From Hymenobacter ruricola (GTDB lineage Bacteria > Bacteroidota > Bacteroidia > Cytophagales > Hymenobacteraceae), in NCBI RefSeq assembly GCF_015694525.1, contig NZ_JADQDM010000001.1:186001-250000 (forward strand): 64,000 nt of DNA, given 5' to 3'. Each line of letters opens with the position of its first letter. The first letter of the stretch is position 1. Shown piece by piece: positions 1 to 8,233 of the stretch. Under the pieces are notes generated by a model. The model did not search any database, was not told where the DNA came from, and saw nothing but the letters and a program-made list of their open reading frames with translations. The translations under genes and the position numbers were made by a program.

Positions 1-264
1 GTTGCCGAAGCCCAGCAAACACACCCCAATCACGACCGCGAAGCCCCACCCTTGCCAACTGGGCGCGGGCTCGCCGCGCCCGCGCATGAACCCGTAAAGC
101 AATCCGCCCGCCAGCGCGTAGCGCGTGCCGGCCATGAGCAGCGGCGGCATGCTGGCCACGGCAAACTTCATCACCAGATAAGTGGAGCCCCAAATGAGGT
201 AAACCAGCGCAAAGGCCGTGAGCAGCGCGGCCCGCGACTGCGCGGCCGGAGTAGAGTCGGACAT
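1..264 (-). CDS. EamA/DMT-family transporter, N-terminal part
   Basis: Reading leftward from the ATG at 264, the frame is open to the window edge (88 codons) and encodes the first part of an integral membrane protein. The early motif LIWGSTYLVMKF is the hallmark opening of the EamA (DUF6) drug/metabolite transporter family. These are usually about 300 residues with ten membrane helices, and they export amino acids or other small molecules across the inner membrane. Two hydrophobic segments are visible (roughly residues 14-35 and 74-88), separated by a short basic loop. The substrate cannot be told. The rest of the gene lies outside the window. A long inverted repeat lies just upstream of the start. 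Confidence 0.85.
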   Translation of the reverse strand, partial: MSDSTPAAQSRAALLTAFALVYLIWGSTYLVMKFAVASMPPLLMAGTRYALAGGLLYGFMRGRGEPAPSWQGWGFAVVIGVCLLGFGN

Positions 265-305
265 GAAAAGGGAGAAAGCGGGGCAAAGCTACGGCTGGCC
301 CACCC

Positions 306-394
306 TGTCATCCTGAGCGCAGCGAAGGACCTTCTCACGCTTGGACAGCCGTTGTTCAATCGGGAGAAGGTCCTTCGCTGCGCTCAGGATGACA
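306..394. repeat. Long intergenic inverted repeat, 31-bp arms
   Basis: The arms at 306-336 and 364-394 are perfect reverse complements around a 27-nt spacer. The left arm begins TGTCATCCTGAGCGCAGCGA. The repeat lies between the divergent EamA and M1 peptidase genes, so it is not a conventional 3' terminator. There is no coding sequence or transposase, and it looks like a dispersed palindromic element. Confidence 0.85.
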
Positions 395-435
395 AAAACG
401 ACGAATGGAAGCGTTGCCCGTTGTTGTTTTGTGCT

Positions 436-2097
436 ATGAAGAACAACCTCCTGTTGCTGCTTTTGCTACTGCTTGGCGCACTACGCCCGGCCACCGCGCA
501 ACTCCTGCAACCCAAACCCGCCTTTACCCGCGCCGACTCGCTGCGCGGGGGCAACGGCCCGCTGCGCACCTGCTACGACCTCAACTACTACCACCTCGAC
601 GTGCGGCTGGACCCGGCCAAGCGGTTCCTCAGCGGCACGAACCTCTTCCGCTTCACGGCCACGCGGGATTTCACGCGGCTGCAGTTCGACCTTTTTGCTA
701 ATCTGACGGTGGAAAAAGTGCTGTATCAGGGCCGGGAAGTGCCGTTTGCCCGCGAGGCCAACGCCGTGTTCGTCACCTTCCCAAAACCCATTGGCCAAGG
801 CCGCCGCGACGAGTTCACGGTGCAGTATTCCGGCACCCCCATCGTGGCCAAAAAAGCCCCCTGGGACGGCGGCCTGGTGTTCACCCGGGATGCCGCCGGC
901 AAGCCCTGGGTGGCCAGCGCCTGCCAGGGCGTGGGCGCCAGCATCTGGTGGCCTTGCAAAGACCAGCAGGCCGATGAAGTCGACTCCATGCTCATCAGCG
1001 TGAGCGTGCCCGCTGGGCTGAAGGACGTGTCGAACGGCCGCCTGCGCAAAACCACTAGGCTGAAAGACGGCTACACCCGCTTCGACTGGGCCGTGCGCAA
1101 CCCCATCAACAACTACGACGTGGCCCTGAACGTGGGCGACTTTCAGCATTTCTCCGACACCTATCAGGGCGAAAAAGGCCCGCTCACGCTCGACTACTGG
1201 GTATTGCCCGAAAATGTGGCCAAAGCCAAAAAGCAGTTCAGCGACAACGTGAAGCCCATGCTGAAATCGATGGAGCACTGGTTTGGGCCCTACCCGTGGT
1301 ACCCCGATGGCTACAAGCTGGTGGACGCCCCGCACCTGGGCATGGAGCACCAGAGTGCAGTGGCCTACGGCAACAAGTACCAGAACGGCTACCTCGGCCG
1401 CGACCGCAGCAACACCGGCTGGGGCCTGAAATGGGACTTCATCGTCATCCACGAGAGCGGGCACGAGTGGTTCGGCAACAACATCACCACCAAAGACATT
1501 GCCGACATGTGGGTGCACGAAAGCTTCACTACCTATTCCGAAGCCCTGTTTGTGGAAAGCCAGTTTGGCAAACCTGCCGGCCAGGAATACCTGCACGGCC
1601 AGCGCCGCAACATCCAGAACGACGGGCCCATCGTCGGCCCGTACGGCGTGAACCAGGAAGGCTCCGGCGACATGTACGACAAGGGCAGCGCCATGCTCAA
1701 TACCATCCGCACCGTGTTGAATAACGACGAGAAGTGGCGCCAAATCCTGCGCGGCCTCTCCAGCACCTTCTACCACCAAACCGTGACCGGCCAGCAGGTG
1801 ATGGACTACCTCAACCGCGAAAGCGGTCAGGATTTCACCAAAGTCTTCGACCAGTACCTGCGCCACGCCAGCCTGCCCACCCTGGAAATTCGCTTTGAAA
1901 ACGGCAAAACCCTGGCCCGCTGGGTGAGCGAAGTGCCCAAATTCGACATGCCCGTGCGCGTGCGGGTGAAGGGCAGCGAGTACCAACTCATCAAGCCCAC
2001 TGCCCGCTTCACCGAGATAAAGGAGCTGGCCGGCGCTACCAAAGAAACGCTGGAAGTCGACACGTTCAACTTCTACATCGGTGTGCTGGTTGATTGA
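436..2097 (+). CDS. Secreted M1-family zinc metallopeptidase
   Basis: A 553-residue protein with a Leu-rich signal peptide (about residues 1-21) and an M1 aminopeptidase fold. The zinc site is complete: H339-E340-S-G-H343, with the third ligand E362 in WVHESFTTYSEA at the standard 18-residue spacing. The substrate-binding GAMEN motif of classical aminopeptidase N is replaced by GMEHQS (302-307), as in the secreted M1 branch common in Bacteroidota. The protein is expected to trim N-terminal residues from peptides in the periplasm or outside the cell. The frame is open further upstream, but the ATG at 436 is chosen because a signal peptide begins there and the upstream stretch is the inverted repeat. 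It lacks the C-terminal ERAP-like domain of longer relatives. A second M1 peptidase of a different subtype lies at 42.2-44.1 kb. Confidence 0.93.
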   Translation: MKNNLLLLLLLLLGALRPATAQLLQPKPAFTRADSLRGGNGPLRTCYDLNYYHLDVRLDPAKRFLSGTNLFRFTATRDFTRLQFDLFANLTVEKVLYQGREVPFAREANAVFVTFPKPIGQGRRDEFTVQYSGTPIVAKKAPWDGGLVFTRDAAGKPWVASACQGVGASIWWPCKDQQADEVDSMLISVSVPAGLKDVSNGRLRKTTRLKDGYTRFDWAVRNPINNYDVALNVGDFQHFSDTYQGEKGPLTLDYWVLPENVAKAKKQFSDNVKPMLKSMEHWFGPYPWYPDGYKLVDAPHLGMEHQSAVAYGNKYQNGYLGRDRSNTGWGLKWDFIVIHESGHEWFGNNITTKDIADMWVHESFTTYSEALFVESQFGKPAGQEYLHGQRRNIQNDGPIVGPYGVNQEGSGDMYDKGSAMLNTIRTVLNNDEKWRQILRGLSSTFYHQTVTGQQVMDYLNRESGQDFTKVFDQYLRHASLPTLEIRFENGKTLARWVSEVPKFDMPVRVRVKGSEYQLIKPTARFTEIKELAGATKETLEVDTFNFYIGVLVD

Positions 2098-2098
2098 T

Positions 2099-2173
2099 GT
2101 AGCGTGGACGCTGCGAGGTCGCGCCGGGGCGATATGGCCCTGACGATGCGCGGACTCGCAGCGTCCCCGCTAC
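2099..2173. repeat. Intergenic inverted repeat, arms of about 21 bp
   Basis: The arms at 2099-2120 (starts GTAGCGTGGACGCTGCGAGG) and 2153-2173 (ends CAGCGTCCCCGCTAC) pair with one mismatch and one bulge. The element starts two bases after the M1 peptidase stop codon. It could act as a terminator, but no T-tract follows; an A-tract does. Confidence 0.7.
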
Positions 2174-2241
2174 AAAAAAGCCGCACTCGCACACTTCCGG
2201 CCGTACCTTCGCGGCGCGAATTATCACCGAACTTCCGGCTC

Positions 2242-3648
2242 ATGAATCAATACGACGTCACCGTCATCGGCTCCGGCCCCGGCGGCTATGTAGCGGCCAT
2301 CCGTTGCGCCCAGCTCGGCCTCAAAACGGCCATCATCGAGAAATACCCCACCCTGGGCGGCACCTGCCTCAACGTGGGCTGCATCCCCAGCAAGGCCCTG
2401 CTCGACTCGTCGGAGCACTACCACAACGCCCACTCGGCCTTCGCCGACCACGGCATCGGCCTCGACAACCTGCGCGTCGACATGAACCGCATGATTGACC
2501 GCAAGGCCGGCGTGGTGAAGGCCAACGTGGACGGCATTTCCTACCTGATGAAGAAGAACAAAATCGACGTCATCACCGGCGTGGGTTCGTTCGTGGATAA
2601 AAATCACATCAGCATCGTGCCCCGCGAAGGCGGCGAAGCCCAGCAGATTGAAACCAAGAACGTCATCATCGCCACCGGCTCCAAGCCCACGGTGCTGCCG
2701 TTCATCGCGCAAGACAAGGAGCGCATCATCACCAGCACCGAGGCCCTGAACATCCGCGAAGTGCCCAAGCACCTGATTGTGATTGGCGGCGGCGTCATCG
2801 GCCTCGAAATGGCCTCGGTGTACGCCCGCCTCGGCGCCAAAGTGTCGGTGGTGGAGTTCATGGACAGCATCATCCCGACCATGGACCGCGGCCTGGGCAA
2901 GGAACTGAAGCGCGTGCTGGGCAAAATCGGCATCGAATTCTTCTTCTCGCACAAGGTGACCGGCGCCACCCGCGACGGCGACAACGTGACCGTGACGGCC
3001 ACCAATGCCAAGGGCGAGGAAGTGAAATTTGAAGGAGATTACTGCCTCGTGGCCGTGGGCCGCGTGCCCTACACCGCCGGCCTCAACCTGGAAGCCGCCG
3101 GCGTGCAGATGGAAGAGCGCGGCCGCATCAAGGTCGACGAGCACCTGCAAACCAACGTGCCCGGCATCTACGCCATCGGCGACGTCATTCGCGGCGCCAT
3201 GCTGGCCCACAAGGCCGAGGAAGAAGGCGTGTTCGTGGCCGAAACCATCGTGGGCCAGAAGCCGCACATCAACTACCTGCTCATCCCCGGCGTGGTGTAC
3301 ACCTGGCCCGAAGTGGCGGGCGTGGGCTACACCGAGGAGCAGCTCAAGGAGCAGGGCAAGGCCTACAAAGTGGGCTCCTTCCCCTTCAAAGCCAGCGGCC
3401 GGGCCCGCGCCAGCGGCGACACCGACGGCTTCGTGAAGGTGCTGGCCGACAAAACCACCGACGAAATCCTGGGCGTGCACATGATTGGCCCGCGCATCGC
3501 CGACCTCATCGCCGAAGCCGTGACCGCCATGGAGTTCCGCGCCTCCGCCGAGGACGTGGCCCGCATGAGCCACTCGCACCCTACTTACGCCGAGGCCATG
3601 AAAGAGGCCTGCCTGGCCGCTACCGAGAACCGAGCAATTCATATGTAA
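2242..3648 (+). CDS. lpdA: Dihydrolipoyl dehydrogenase (E3)
   Basis: A 468-residue class I flavoprotein disulfide reductase, the E3 subunit that reoxidises dihydrolipoamide in the pyruvate, 2-oxoglutarate and branched-chain 2-oxoacid dehydrogenase complexes. Visible features are the FAD-binding GSGPGGYVAA near the N-terminus, the redox-active pair C42/C47 in GGTCLNVGCIPSK, a second Rossmann motif (IGGGVIGLEMASVY) for NAD, the GD box (YAIGDVIRGAMLAHKAEEEG) and the catalytic His-Glu element HSHPTYAEAMKEA at the C-terminus. The ATG at 2242 immediately precedes the Rossmann strand, so the extended upstream frame is not needed. A promoter-like TACCTTCG lies about 30 nt upstream. No E1 or E2 genes are adjacent, so it probably serves several complexes. 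Confidence 0.97.
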   Translation: MNQYDVTVIGSGPGGYVAAIRCAQLGLKTAIIEKYPTLGGTCLNVGCIPSKALLDSSEHYHNAHSAFADHGIGLDNLRVDMNRMIDRKAGVVKANVDGISYLMKKNKIDVITGVGSFVDKNHISIVPREGGEAQQIETKNVIIATGSKPTVLPFIAQDKERIITSTEALNIREVPKHLIVIGGGVIGLEMASVYARLGAKVSVVEFMDSIIPTMDRGLGKELKRVLGKIGIEFFFSHKVTGATRDGDNVTVTATNAKGEEVKFEGDYCLVAVGRVPYTAGLNLEAAGVQMEERGRIKVDEHLQTNVPGIYAIGDVIRGAMLAHKAEEEGVFVAETIVGQKPHINYLLIPGVVYTWPEVAGVGYTEEQLKEQGKAYKVGSFPFKASGRARASGDTDGFVKVLADKTTDEILGVHMIGPRIADLIAEAVTAMEFRASAEDVARMSHSHPTYAEAMKEACLAATENRAIHM

Positions 3649-3671
3649 GTATGCACTTGTAGTAGAAACTG

Positions 3672-3706
3672 AAAGGAGCTGAAGCCGCTATGGCTTCAGC
3701 TCCTTT
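3672..3706. terminator. Hairpin downstream of lpdA (GCTGAAGC family)
   Basis: A perfect 15-bp stem (AAAGGAGCTGAAGCC / GGCTTCAGCTCCTTT) with a 5-nt loop, followed by TGC and TTTT. It is a plausible intrinsic terminator of lpdA. It shares its GCTGAAGC core with five other hairpins in the window. Confidence 0.8.
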
Positions 3707-3735
3707 TGCTTTTAACCCATACCTTGTCCTCTACT

Positions 3736-4572
3736 ATGACGCGCTCATGCATCTTGTTACTGGTTGTGCTGGTGCATGGTATCAGCATGTATGAGGCGGC
3801 GGCACAGGTCCGGCTAGGAGGTACAAAGCCGCAAAAGCGGGCGGTGCCAGCGTACACGAAAGGCAAAACGGGCCGGGCACCTGTAGCATCCAAGCCCACT
3901 ATACTGCCGGCGCACGAGATGCAATTCAGCCGCGTGAGGGCTTTCAAGGATTTGTCAGCGAGCTACCGGGATAGCCTATTGGCCTCCCCCCGATTATTTT
4001 GGTTAACAACAGGCAGCTTATTGTTTCGCCGACTGCCCACCGACACCGTATTCTTTCTAACTGCGCTAGAACCACCTCCTTTTCCTTTCAATGAAGACTA
4101 TTTTATCGAGGGAAATATGTGCCTCTTGCTTCAAGACCTGAACCACGATGGTGTACCGGAAGCCTTAGTGGGTTTTTGGCGGGGCGGAAACTCCGGTCAC
4201 ATTAGCCGCGTGGCAGTCAACCTCATCGACGTAAGCGGTACGCCACGACTGTTGTTGAGTGCGGTAATTCAAATAAAAGATGAGGGCTGGGCGACGGACT
4301 CCGACAATCCTGATTCTGGCGATAAGTTTTTTTTTGCCTCTGGGTGGGAGCGGTCAGTAAATTTAGGGAAAGAGGATATTCGTGCCCTATTAGAACTTGG
4401 CTATAATGATGGTTTAGTCAAAGAAATAAAACCGCTGACTGCCACGCCCTACCTTCGGATTGGCAGCCTGATTCACCATAGCTATGAAAATCATTATAAA
4501 AGCGTAATAACGCCTCTTACCCCCGGCCGCTACCAGTACCGGGATGGCCACTTGGTTTGGGTGGGGAAGTAA
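3736..4572 (+). CDS. Hypothetical secreted protein, FG-GAP-like segment
   Basis: A 278-residue protein of unknown function. An N-terminal signal peptide (MTRSCILLLVVLVHGISMYEAAAQ) is clear. The ATG at 3736 is preferred over one at 3706, which would lie in the preceding hairpin. Around residues 125-160 the sequence LLQDLNHDGVPEALVGFW resembles the Ca-binding D-x-N-x-D-G turn of FG-GAP/VCBS repeats, followed by a beta-rich stretch typical of Bacteroidota proteins that report on a parsed physical quantity. Base composition and codon use are visibly more AT-rich than in lpdA or the downstream genes, which suggests a recent arrival. The gene is bracketed by two hairpins of the same repeat family (3672-3706 and 4588-4632). 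Confidence 0.7.
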   Translation: MTRSCILLLVVLVHGISMYEAAAQVRLGGTKPQKRAVPAYTKGKTGRAPVASKPTILPAHEMQFSRVRAFKDLSASYRDSLLASPRLFWLTTGSLLFRRLPTDTVFFLTALEPPPFPFNEDYFIEGNMCLLLQDLNHDGVPEALVGFWRGGNSGHISRVAVNLIDVSGTPRLLLSAVIQIKDEGWATDSDNPDSGDKFFFASGWERSVNLGKEDIRALLELGYNDGLVKEIKPLTATPYLRIGSLIHHSYENHYKSVITPLTPGRYQYRDGHLVWVGK

Positions 4573-4587
4573 CTTAGTTGCAACAGG

Positions 4588-4632
4588 AACTGAAAGCGGC
4601 TGAAGCTCCCGTAGCTTCAGCCGCTTTCAGTT
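4588..4632. terminator. Bidirectional hairpin between convergent genes (GCTGAAGC family)
   Basis: A perfect 20-bp stem, 4588-4607 with 4613-4632, and a 5-nt loop (CCCGT). It lies between the convergent 3736-4572 and 4646-5194 genes, so it could terminate both. There is no real T-tract. The core GCGGCTGAAGCT is shared with the hairpin at 12643-12677. Confidence 0.8.
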
Positions 4633-4645
4633 GTTCTAAAACAGC

Positions 4646-5194
4646 TTATTTGCTCGCACGGTATGCCGTAAGCCGGGTAGTAAGTAGTGCCAGCAGCTCG
4701 GGGTACGAGTATTCCAGGGCGTTGGCTGATATGTTTATGGGTGAGCCGTACGATTTGAAGTTGGTGTTCATGAGTTGGCGCTTGAAGGGGTTGGGTTGGC
4801 GGCTGATGTAGGCTTCGGGGTCGCGCAGCATTACCATCACCATCTTCTGGCCCATCAGCTCCAGCTCGCGGATGCCCGCTACATCGGCCCAGGGAATGAG
4901 CCCGCCCACCAGGCCGCTGGCGTTGTCAACCAAACCCTCGGCCGTGACAACCAGTCCGGGGTTAGGGTCGCGCATTTTTTTAAGGACAAAAAACGCCAAT
5001 ATGCCGAAGAAGGTCAGGGCCAGCAGGCCAAACGCCCGTATCCAACCAGGCGTGTGCAGAAAAGGGTTGCCCAGCCAATCGGTGGGCCGCAGGCTAAACC
5101 ACAGGCCCAGTGCCATAAACACGAACGCGCCAAGCAGCGAGTAAGTCAGCTTGCGCTTGCTGAGGGCGATGCTGACAGGGGAGGAAACGGGCAT
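4646..5194 (-). CDS. Small two-helix membrane protein, STM3941-like
   Basis: A 182-residue protein with two membrane helices (LLGAFVFMALGLWFSL and FGLLALTFFGILAFFVL) followed by a soluble C-terminal domain containing GLIPWADVAGIREL and YISRQPNPFKRQLMNTNFKSYGSPINISANALEYSYPEL. This arrangement matches the STM3941 family, a PH-like family in which a membrane hairpin precedes a beta-rich domain ending in a substrate-like NISA/L motif. Its function is not known. An ATG nine codons upstream (5221) is an alternative start. The assignment rests on recalled family appearance, so it is moderate. Confidence 0.7.
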   Translation of the reverse strand: MPVSSPVSIALSKRKLTYSLLGAFVFMALGLWFSLRPTDWLGNPFLHTPGWIRAFGLLALTFFGILAFFVLKKMRDPNPGLVVTAEGLVDNASGLVGGLIPWADVAGIRELELMGQKMVMVMLRDPEAYISRQPNPFKRQLMNTNFKSYGSPINISANALEYSYPELLALLTTRLTAYRASK

Positions 5195-5244
5195 AAGAAA
5201 TGGCGGGTAATTGTAAAACAAATGTGGCGATGCACTGAAAGCTA

Positions 5245-6018
5245 CTAGAGCGCTGTATTGGGCCGGGTCAGGTCCAGCACGTCGCCGATGCCGTACTCGT
5301 CGAATTTGTCGAGCAGCGCATCCACGCCCTGCTCCATTTTCAACGCCATTTCTTCGCGGTAGATGGGGCAGAGGGTGTAGAACTGCACCGTCTTTTCGGG
5401 GCTGATGACCAGGGTCTGAAATTCTTCGGGCAAGCTGAGGGCCGTGAGCACCAGCATGCAGCCCAGCTCGGTTTCGTCCGAAAAAGGCGCGGCCTCCTCG
5501 CCATTCGGGATGGTGTGGCCGAAGCCCAGCCAGGTGCCGTGCTCGTGTGGCAGGCGGGCCAGCATTTTCAGCCAGCGGATGGGCCAGTACACGTTTTCGT
5601 CTTGGAAGGCTTCGGCTACGTCGGCCGGGTCCTGCGGAATGTTCCAGGTGCTGGGCAGCAGAATGCAGAGCTCGGCGTAGGGCGGGGCTTCGGCGGCGGG
5701 GGCGCCGGGCGGCACGTGCATGGGCCGGTCGCTCATGCCCGAGGTGATGAGGGCGTAGAAGGGGAAGTCGGCGCTGGGCGCCACCACGTGCACGTCGAGG
5801 TGCACCTTGTCGGAAATGATTTCGTGGTACACGCCTTTCACCGGCCCCAGGTGGCGCTCGATGTGGTCGGAAACGGCCGTGATGGTGGTTTCGTCGCCGC
5901 TGGCCAGCTCAAACGGGGCGGGCTCGACGTCGTCGTAGCGGTAAATGGGCGCGCCCGCGGGCGTGAGTTCCGGCTCGTCCGGGCCGGAGTGAGTGGGGGA
6001 GGTGGGGGTGTCAGCCAT
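5245..6018 (-). CDS. Suppressor-of-fused (SUFU) domain protein
   Basis: A 257-residue soluble protein. The region from about residue 45 to the end carries SUFU-domain landmarks: HLGPVKGVYHEIISDKVHLDVHVV, FYALITSGMSDRPM and ELCILLPSTWNI, then WPIRWLKMLARLPHEHGTWLGFGHTIPNG. Bacterial SUFU proteins are frequent as immunity proteins to polymorphic toxins and as stand-alone cytoplasmic proteins. No toxin gene is adjacent here, so an orphan immunity or housekeeping role is equally possible. The ATG at 6018 is chosen because the upstream in-frame extension (to 6192) overlaps the divergent regulator's promoter and has no domain character. The N-terminal 30 residues are Pro/Glu-rich and disordered. 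Confidence 0.85.
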   Translation of the reverse strand: MADTPTSPTHSGPDEPELTPAGAPIYRYDDVEPAPFELASGDETTITAVSDHIERHLGPVKGVYHEIISDKVHLDVHVVAPSADFPFYALITSGMSDRPMHVPPGAPAAEAPPYAELCILLPSTWNIPQDPADVAEAFQDENVYWPIRWLKMLARLPHEHGTWLGFGHTIPNGEEAAPFSDETELGCMLVLTALSLPEEFQTLVISPEKTVQFYTLCPIYREEMALKMEQGVDALLDKFDEYGIGDVLDLTRPNTAL

Positions 6019-6178
6019 AAGCAGGCTATACGGTCCGGGTTTGCCGCGGGGTTGCGGGCTGTTTGTCGGCATCTCTACGGCCAGAAACACAGGAAACCAC
6101 CGGCGGTGTATGCGGCGCCACAAGCCTGCTGCTGGGGTGGGGTACGGAAGCCGCGTCGCCATTGTACTGGCAGCCGGG

Positions 6179-6186
6179 TAGATTTG
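6179..6186 (+). promoter_or_regulatory. Putative -7 element TAGATTTG
   Basis: An exact match to the Bacteroidota -7 consensus TAnnTTTG, four bases before the ATG of the AraC regulator at 6191. A TTG occurs 14 nt upstream (6162-6164), shorter than the usual spacing. If used, the transcript would be nearly leaderless. Confidence 0.4.
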
Positions 6187-6190
6187 GGCC

Positions 6191-7084
6191 ATGGCTACGC
6201 TTCTTCTCGACCAGCAAATTCCGGTTTATTCCCTCACGTCGCCGCAAACGCCGGGCAGCGGCATGTTCCAGCTAAACCGGGCGGAAGGCCAGCCGCCGGC
6301 TTTCCGGCAAAACATGCTGCTGCCGCACCGCAAGGACTATTACCACCTGGTGTACGTGCAGCGCGGCGGCAGCCGGCACTGGGTCGACATGACGCCCTAC
6401 GAGCTAAAAGAAAACGCGCTGTACTTCTCGGCGCCCGGCCAGCTGCAGCTCAAGGAAAAGCTCCTGCCGATGTGGGGCGTCAGCCTGGCGTTTACCCGCG
6501 AGTTTCTGGCCCGGCAGCCCAATGCAGCCCTGGCGCAGCTACCGCTGCTGCAGAACCCGCAGAACGGCCACGAACTGCTGCTGGCCGCGGCCGACGTGGC
6601 GTTTGTGGAAGACCTGCTGGCCAAGCTCGAAGCCGAGTACCACCGCCCCGGCGAGTGGCAGCAGGCCATGCTGAGCGCCCACCTGACGGTATTGCTCACC
6701 TACCTCAGCCGCTTGTACACGGAGCAATTTCCGGGCGGCGAACCCTCGGCTGACCAACTACTGGTGCAAAAGTTCCGGGCGCGGATTGAGGAGAGCTTTC
6801 GCGAGCGGCACGAGGTGGGGGCATACGCCGCCCTGCTCCATATTTCGGCCGGGCACCTGAGCGAGGTGGTGAAGGCCCAGAGCGGCAAGCCGGCCATTGC
6901 CCACATTCAGGAGCGGCTGGTGCTGGAGGCCCGGCGCCTGCTGTTTCACACCCCGCAGTCGGTGAAGGAAATTGCCTACGACCTCGGGTTTGCGGATGCT
7001 TCGTACTTCAGCCGCTTCTTCAAGCGCGAAACCGGCCTTACGCCGGCCGAGTACCGCGCCAGCAACCGCGAAATGTACCCGTGA
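6191..7084 (+). CDS. AraC-family transcriptional regulator
   Basis: A 297-residue regulator. The N-terminal half (about 1-180) is a cupin-like sensing domain with the LLPHRKDYYHLVYVQRGGSRHWVD and LYFSAPGQLQL strands seen in AraC proteins. The C-terminal 100 residues form the double helix-turn-helix: ISAGHLSEVVKAQSGKPAIAHIQERLVLEARRLL, then SVKEIAYDLGFADASYFSRFFKRETGLTPAEYR. It sits 75 bp upstream of, and on the same strand as, an SDR dehydrogenase and most likely controls it. This regulator-oxidoreductase pairing is common in Bacteroidota. The effector is unknown. Confidence 0.92.
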   Translation: MATLLLDQQIPVYSLTSPQTPGSGMFQLNRAEGQPPAFRQNMLLPHRKDYYHLVYVQRGGSRHWVDMTPYELKENALYFSAPGQLQLKEKLLPMWGVSLAFTREFLARQPNAALAQLPLLQNPQNGHELLLAAADVAFVEDLLAKLEAEYHRPGEWQQAMLSAHLTVLLTYLSRLYTEQFPGGEPSADQLLVQKFRARIEESFRERHEVGAYAALLHISAGHLSEVVKAQSGKPAIAHIQERLVLEARRLLFHTPQSVKEIAYDLGFADASYFSRFFKRETGLTPAEYRASNREMYP

Positions 7085-7123
7085 TGCCGCCAAATGTGCC
7101 ACTGTGGCGCTAATCGGGCCCGG

Positions 7124-7131
7124 TAATTTTG
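7124..7131 (+). promoter_or_regulatory. Putative -7 element TAATTTTG upstream of the SDR gene
   Basis: An exact TAnnTTTG match 28 nt before the ATG at 7160. No clear -33 TTG is present at the right distance, which would fit an activator-dependent promoter served by the upstream AraC protein. Confidence 0.45.
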
Positions 7132-7159
7132 TGCTGTTCAACCAAGTAACCCCTTCATC

Positions 7160-7903
7160 ATGAAGACAGCCCTGATTACCGGCGCCAACAAAAGCATCGG
7201 TTTTGAAGCCGCCCGCCTGCTCCTGCAAAACGGCTATTACGTGTACCTCGGCAGCCGCAACCTCGAAAACGGCCAGCGCGCCGTGGCCCAACTGCACGCC
7301 GAAGGCCTCCCCCACGTGGAGCCCGTGCAGCTCGACGTCGCCGACCCCGCCTCGGTGCAAGCCGCCCGCGAAGCTATCGGCCAAAAGACGCCCGTCCTCG
7401 ACGTGCTCATCAACAACGCCGGCATCAATGGCGGCATGCCGCAGTCGGCCCTCACTTCCAAAATCAGCCAGTTTCAAAAGGTATTCGACACCAACTTTTT
7501 CGGCGTGATATCCGTGACGCAGGCCTTCCTCGACCTGCTACGGCAGTCGCCGGCGCCCCGCATCGTGAACGTGAGCTCGGCCCAGGGCTCGCTCACCCTG
7601 CACAGCGACCCGGTGCACGGCTACAAGTACTATGACCACAAAGCGGCCGTGTACCATTCTTCCAAGTCGGCCCTGAACATGTACACCATCAACCTGGCCT
7701 ACGAGTTACGCGACACGCCCTTCAAGGTGAATGCCGTGGACCCCGGCTTCGTCGCTACTGATTTCAACGGCCACCGCGGCACCGGCACCGTGCAGGAAGC
7801 TGGCGCCCGCGTCGTGAAATACGCCCTCGTTGGCGCCGACGGCCCCACCGGCAAGTTCGTGAGTGAAGAATACAACCCAGCCACCGGCGAAATCCCCTGG
7901 TAG
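7160..7903 (+). CDS. Short-chain dehydrogenase/reductase
   Basis: A 247-residue classical SDR. The cofactor motif TGANKSIG (residues 7-14), the NNAG motif (ISNNAG-type strand LINNAGINGG), the catalytic Ser in NVSSAQGS and the YHSSK dyad (Y-x3-K) are all present. It probably reduces a small carbonyl compound with NADPH. The relaxed dinucleotide loop (GSRN after the second strand) favours NADP. Relatives are annotated as carbonyl-reductase-like proteins. It probably forms a regulatory unit with the AraC gene upstream and is followed by a hairpin. Confidence 0.93.
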   Translation: MKTALITGANKSIGFEAARLLLQNGYYVYLGSRNLENGQRAVAQLHAEGLPHVEPVQLDVADPASVQAAREAIGQKTPVLDVLINNAGINGGMPQSALTSKISQFQKVFDTNFFGVISVTQAFLDLLRQSPAPRIVNVSSAQGSLTLHSDPVHGYKYYDHKAAVYHSSKSALNMYTINLAYELRDTPFKVNAVDPGFVATDFNGHRGTGTVQEAGARVVKYALVGADGPTGKFVSEEYNPATGEIPW

Positions 7904-7928
7904 AAACCGCCCAGCGGCCGAAACGAAG

Positions 7929-7959
7929 AGAGGCTGAAGCTCAGGGAGCTTCAGCCTCT
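7929..7959. terminator. Hairpin after the SDR gene (GCTGAAGC family)
   Basis: A 14-bp stem, AGAGGCTGAAGCTC / GAGCTTCAGCCTCT, with a 3-nt loop. The trailing sequence is TGGTTTAT, not a T-run. It is the third copy of the shared hairpin core. Confidence 0.7.
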
Positions 7960-8233
7960 TGGTTTATCGAGGTATTCTTATTTTGGGAATTAATTGCCTC
8001 GATAGTACCCGGAAAGTGCCTATGCTCCCTTATTGAATATTCGGGCTTTCTCCTATTGGGAAAGCAGCAACCCTTGCCGGTGGGCGCCGTTGCAGTTCAA
8101 GATTCAGATTGCTGGCTTTATATATTGTAATTCTTGGAATAATTACAGGCCTTATCCTTTGCCGAAACCCTTGGGTGCCGGCCCGCAATGGTTGAGTTTT
8201 GATGCCGTAGCCCTGGCAAGCAATTGCCGCCCC

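Noticed and set aside
306..394. IS element or MITE with target-site duplication
   Set aside because: No transposase and no clear flanking direct repeat could be seen, so it is listed only as an inverted repeat.
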